Of a stretch of 64,000 nucleotides of DNA, positions 61,881 through 64,000 are shown piece after piece. The notes beneath the pieces were generated by a model, which saw nothing but the letters and a program-made list of their open reading frames with translations, did no database searches and was not told the origin of the DNA. Each line of letters starts with the position of its first letter. Positions within the stretch are counted from its first letter, which is position 1. Source of the stretch: Bacteroidota bacterium (lineage in GTDB: Bacteria > Bacteroidota > Bacteroidia > B-17B0 > Aurantibacillaceae); assembly GCA_030684395.1 (NCBI GenBank), contig JAUXTT010000042.1, forward strand, positions 124,001 through 188,000, read 5' to 3'. The translations under genes and the position numbers were made by a program.

Positions 61881-63353
61881 ATGGCAAAAAAGAAATACGA
61901 AATAGGGAAAAAATATACTTCACGCCAGTTGATGGAATTAGCAGTTCAACTTATGCATGATTCTATTCCGGAACATACAGACAGAGCAGACCCAAAGGTA
62001 GGTGCGGTACTGGCAAAAGAAGATGGTACACTTGTGAATACTGCTTTTAGAGGTGAACTGAGGCAAGGCGATCATGCCGAGTTTACTGTATTGGAACGAA
62101 AACATCGTACAGATTTATTGGAAGGAATGGTAATATACGCTACACTTGAACCCTGTGCTCCAGGAGCAAGAAGTATTACCAAGTTGGGTTGTGCAGAAAG
62201 AATAATTAATGCAAGAATCAAAAAAGCTTATATAGGCATTGAAGATCCTGACCCGAAAGTAAAAGGAAACGGGATTGCCTATTTGATTGAGAATAAAATT
62301 GGGATTGACTTTTTTGAAAAAGATTTACAGGAACAAATACTTGAAGCTAACATACAATTTTTAACTGAAGCCGCTAAAAGAGCCAAATTAGCGGAAATTG
62401 AAGAGGTAGAGCCTGCTTATACCGAATTAGATAAATCGCTTGAAAATTATGACTTAAAAGATTTCTCTTCAGATGCTTTGGAAAAATTCAGGGAAAAACT
62501 TCAACTCAGCTATGCTATTGATTCAAAGGATTTCAGAAGTGTTCTTCACAAATGGAATTTCTTAAGGATCGATAAAAAGACAAATATTGCGCACCCTACC
62601 GGTTTGGGTATTTTATTATTCGGGAAAAACCCGCAGATAAAGTATCCACAATCATTGATTAAGTTTACAGTAGAAACGCAAAGTGAAGGTCAACCAAAAA
62701 TCATCGACTTTGATGGTCCATTGGTATTGATGCCTGAAAAAATTGAATCTTTTCTTGAAATCAATTTTCCAAAAGCCCTTGACCGTTCATCGTTTGTTAG
62801 GAAAGAAGCTAAAGAAGTTTACTTTGAAGTACTTCGCGAAATAATTATCAATGCAATCGTTCACCGTGATTACTCTATTGAACAAGCCAATATTAATGTT
62901 AAAATTGGTAATGAAAAAATATTTGTAGAAAGCCCAGGTAAGCCACTAGTACCAATAGAAAAACTTCAAAATTTTACTGCCCCTACTTTCAGCGTAAACC
63001 CAAAGATTGCCAATGTATTTTATCAGATGAAGTTCATAGAAAAAAGAAATATTGGAATGGAAGAACTTCGAACATTTTCAGAATTGATGGGAGTACATAA
63101 ACCTACAATTGAATACAATGAACCATATCTACAAGTAACGCTATGGAAAAAAGCAGAAACTAAACTAGAACCCACTATGAATGACATTATTGAATTTGTT
63201 AAAGTAAAAGGTGAAGTTTCTTCAGGTGATTATGCCTTAAAATTTGGAGGTGTTACTAAAACAGCTTCAAGGCATCTAAATGAACTTGTTGATAAAGGTA
63301 TATTAGATAGAAAAGGTGAAAAGAAAGGAACCAGATACTTCTTAAAGAAATAA
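61881..63353 (+). CDS. RibD-like deaminase fused to HATPase_c_4 and winged-helix domains
   Basis: Soluble fusion of 490 residues. The ATG at 61881 is preferred to a TTG three codons earlier. Domain 1 (about 10-150) is a zinc-dependent cytidine/RibD-type deaminase: His65-Ala-Glu67 (GDHAEFTVLE), Cys92 (LEPCAPG) and Cys104 (KLGCAERII), then the RibD-like IEDPDPKVKGNGIAYL. Domain 2 (about 195-410) matches the segment that follows AlbA_2 in Schlafen-like bacterial proteins (LGILLFGKNPQIKYP, then NAIVHRDYS with Asn324, and VESPGKPL), known as HATPase_c_4. Domain 3 (about 430-490) is a winged helix (TKTASRHLNELVDKGILDRKG). A nucleotide-editing domain thus sits where AlbA_2 would be. It may be a regulator or defence protein; not proven. 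Confidence 0.85.
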   Translation: MAKKKYEIGKKYTSRQLMELAVQLMHDSIPEHTDRADPKVGAVLAKEDGTLVNTAFRGELRQGDHAEFTVLERKHRTDLLEGMVIYATLEPCAPGARSITKLGCAERIINARIKKAYIGIEDPDPKVKGNGIAYLIENKIGIDFFEKDLQEQILEANIQFLTEAAKRAKLAEIEEVEPAYTELDKSLENYDLKDFSSDALEKFREKLQLSYAIDSKDFRSVLHKWNFLRIDKKTNIAHPTGLGILLFGKNPQIKYPQSLIKFTVETQSEGQPKIIDFDGPLVLMPEKIESFLEINFPKALDRSSFVRKEAKEVYFEVLREIIINAIVHRDYSIEQANINVKIGNEKIFVESPGKPLVPIEKLQNFTAPTFSVNPKIANVFYQMKFIEKRNIGMEELRTFSELMGVHKPTIEYNEPYLQVTLWKKAETKLEPTMNDIIEFVKVKGEVSSGDYALKFGGVTKTASRHLNELVDKGILDRKGEKKGTRYFLKK

Positions 63354-63465
63354 CAGACAGGAAGGTAATAATGTCCGATATAGTGATGCAAATAGAAGTA
63401 AAGAAAATGCTGTTATCAGACATAATAACGGACATGTCCGATATAATAGTGAAAAAATTGTTTAA
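63346..63465 (+). pseudogene. Possible frameshifted C-terminal extension of the deaminase fusion
   Basis: The frame one base off from the upstream gene stays open for 39 codons past its stop and reads a polar, repetitive peptide (GNNVRYSDANRSK, then NGHVRYNSEK). Codon choice resembles its neighbours. Loss of one A in TTAAAGAAATAA would join it to the fusion protein. An alternative is a 31-residue frame at 63372-63467 (MSDIVMQIE...MSDIIVKK). Neither is proven to be coding. Confidence 0.3.
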
Positions 63466-63582
63466 ATAAGTGTTCTTGGAGATAGTAAAGGAAATCAAGA
63501 AAAAGGTAAAATAAATACTATAATACAGATATTACAGCAGGTTCCCCCTTTCGTGCTGTAATACGTACAATAAAAACTAATC

Positions 63583-63933
63583 ATGCCCCAATCCTACTCC
63601 ATCCGCCCTGCCCAGCCTTCCGAGTTCGAAGCTCTCGGAAAACTTATGGTACTTGTATATTCCCAATTGGAAGGATTTCCTAAGCCAGATGAACAACCTG
63701 CTTATTATAATATGCTGACCAATATTGGAGACTTCACCACTAAACCACAAACCGAATTATTAGTGGCAGTTTCAGAGGATAATCAATTGTTAGGTGGCGT
63801 AGTGTATTTCAGCGATATGCAATACTACGGCTCGGGTGGAACAGCCTATCGCTCCGCAGGATGTCTTGAAGAGCAATCCTCCGGAATATGTAGGAACTCA
63901 GGATTTGTAATCCCATTCACCTACAATTTTTAA
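63583..63933 (+). pseudogene. Truncated GNAT acetyltransferase
   Basis: The first ~85 residues match GNAT enzymes (YSIRPAQPSEFEALGKLMV, ELLVAVSEDNQLLGGVVYF, QYYGSGG). The acetyl-CoA-binding motif with RxxGxG that should follow is absent; the frame instead gives a Cys/Ser-rich tail of about 30 residues and stops at 116 residues, against about 160 usual. In the +1 frame the same DNA (63836-63910) reads PIAPQDVLKSNPPEYVGTQDL, which looks like the real end of another protein. A deletion joining two genes, or a frameshift, is likely. The product should be inactive. Confidence 0.65.
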
Positions 63934-63958
63934 CCCAGACTTTACAAATTAACCAACG

Positions 63959-64000
63959 ATGAAATCATATTTCCCCTTACTACTCCTATTAATAAATCTC
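63959..64000 (+). CDS. Start of an exported protein (partial)
   Basis: An ATG opens into a typical signal peptide (MKSYFPLLLLLINL) that runs off the window. Nothing of the mature protein is visible. Confidence 0.5.
   Translation, partial: MKSYFPLLLLLINL

Overview
The window is a low-GC chromosomal segment from a member of the phylum Bacteroidota. Three signs support this: six secreted proteins end in type IX secretion (T9SS) type-A sorting domains (CDS at 328, 19114, 24716, 38834, 53521 and 60547); several genes are preceded by the Bacteroidota -7 promoter element TAnnTTTG with no Shine-Dalgarno sequence; and the families are typical of the phylum (OmpA proteins with thrombospondin-3 or PD40 repeats, SBBP and WG repeats, a LytS/LytTR pair, a CarboxypepD_reg/TonB-type barrel). 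The genus cannot be fixed from the sequence. No rRNA, tRNA, CRISPR array or complete insertion sequence was seen.

Layout. 1-4.1 kb: tail of an incoming gene, a palindrome-rich repeat, a secreted FG-GAP/ASPIC protein, and a divergent LytS-type kinase/LytTR regulator pair. 4.1-10.4 kb: an OmpA/TSP3 protein, a DUF2461 protein, a WG-repeat protein and glycyl-tRNA synthetase. 10.5-24.6 kb: two paralogous exported WD40-caspase proteins. The first heads a tight operon with a predicted barrel protein and a lipoprotein. Each caspase unit is followed within about 50 bp by a copy of a ~350-370 bp inverted-repeat element. Between them lie a DUF4349 protein, a fatty acid desaturase, a cysteine-rich exported protein with a 34-residue CCPWGCC peptide, and an SBBP T9SS protein. 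24.7-41.3 kb: large surface proteins, a 1200-residue hybrid kinase, SRPBCC, SUKH-like, outer-membrane barrel and M1 aminopeptidase genes. 41.3-46.5 kb: a minus-strand run of small lineage-specific genes, including two lipoproteins with a duplicated 5' end and a PD-(D/E)XK-like nuclease candidate.

46.5-50.7 kb is core metabolism and maintenance (glycosyltransferase, purC, phoH, SAM hydrolase family). 51.5-52.8 kb carries two adjacent type II toxin-antitoxin modules, the first with a tandem operator-like repeat. 53.5-61.7 kb holds a secreted xanthan-lyase-like protein, a long coiled-coil protein directly upstream of zapA, and rny. 61.9-64 kb is accessory: a fusion of a RibD-like deaminase, an HATPase_c_4 domain and a winged helix, a truncated GNAT gene, and the start of an exported protein.

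The strongest candidates for something undescribed are the deaminase-ATPase-winged helix fusion, the exported WD40-caspase/barrel/lipoprotein operon with its paralog and EF-hand-like loops, the CCPWGCC micropeptide, and the coiled-coil/zapA pair. All family names come from motif recognition by eye; no database search was run.
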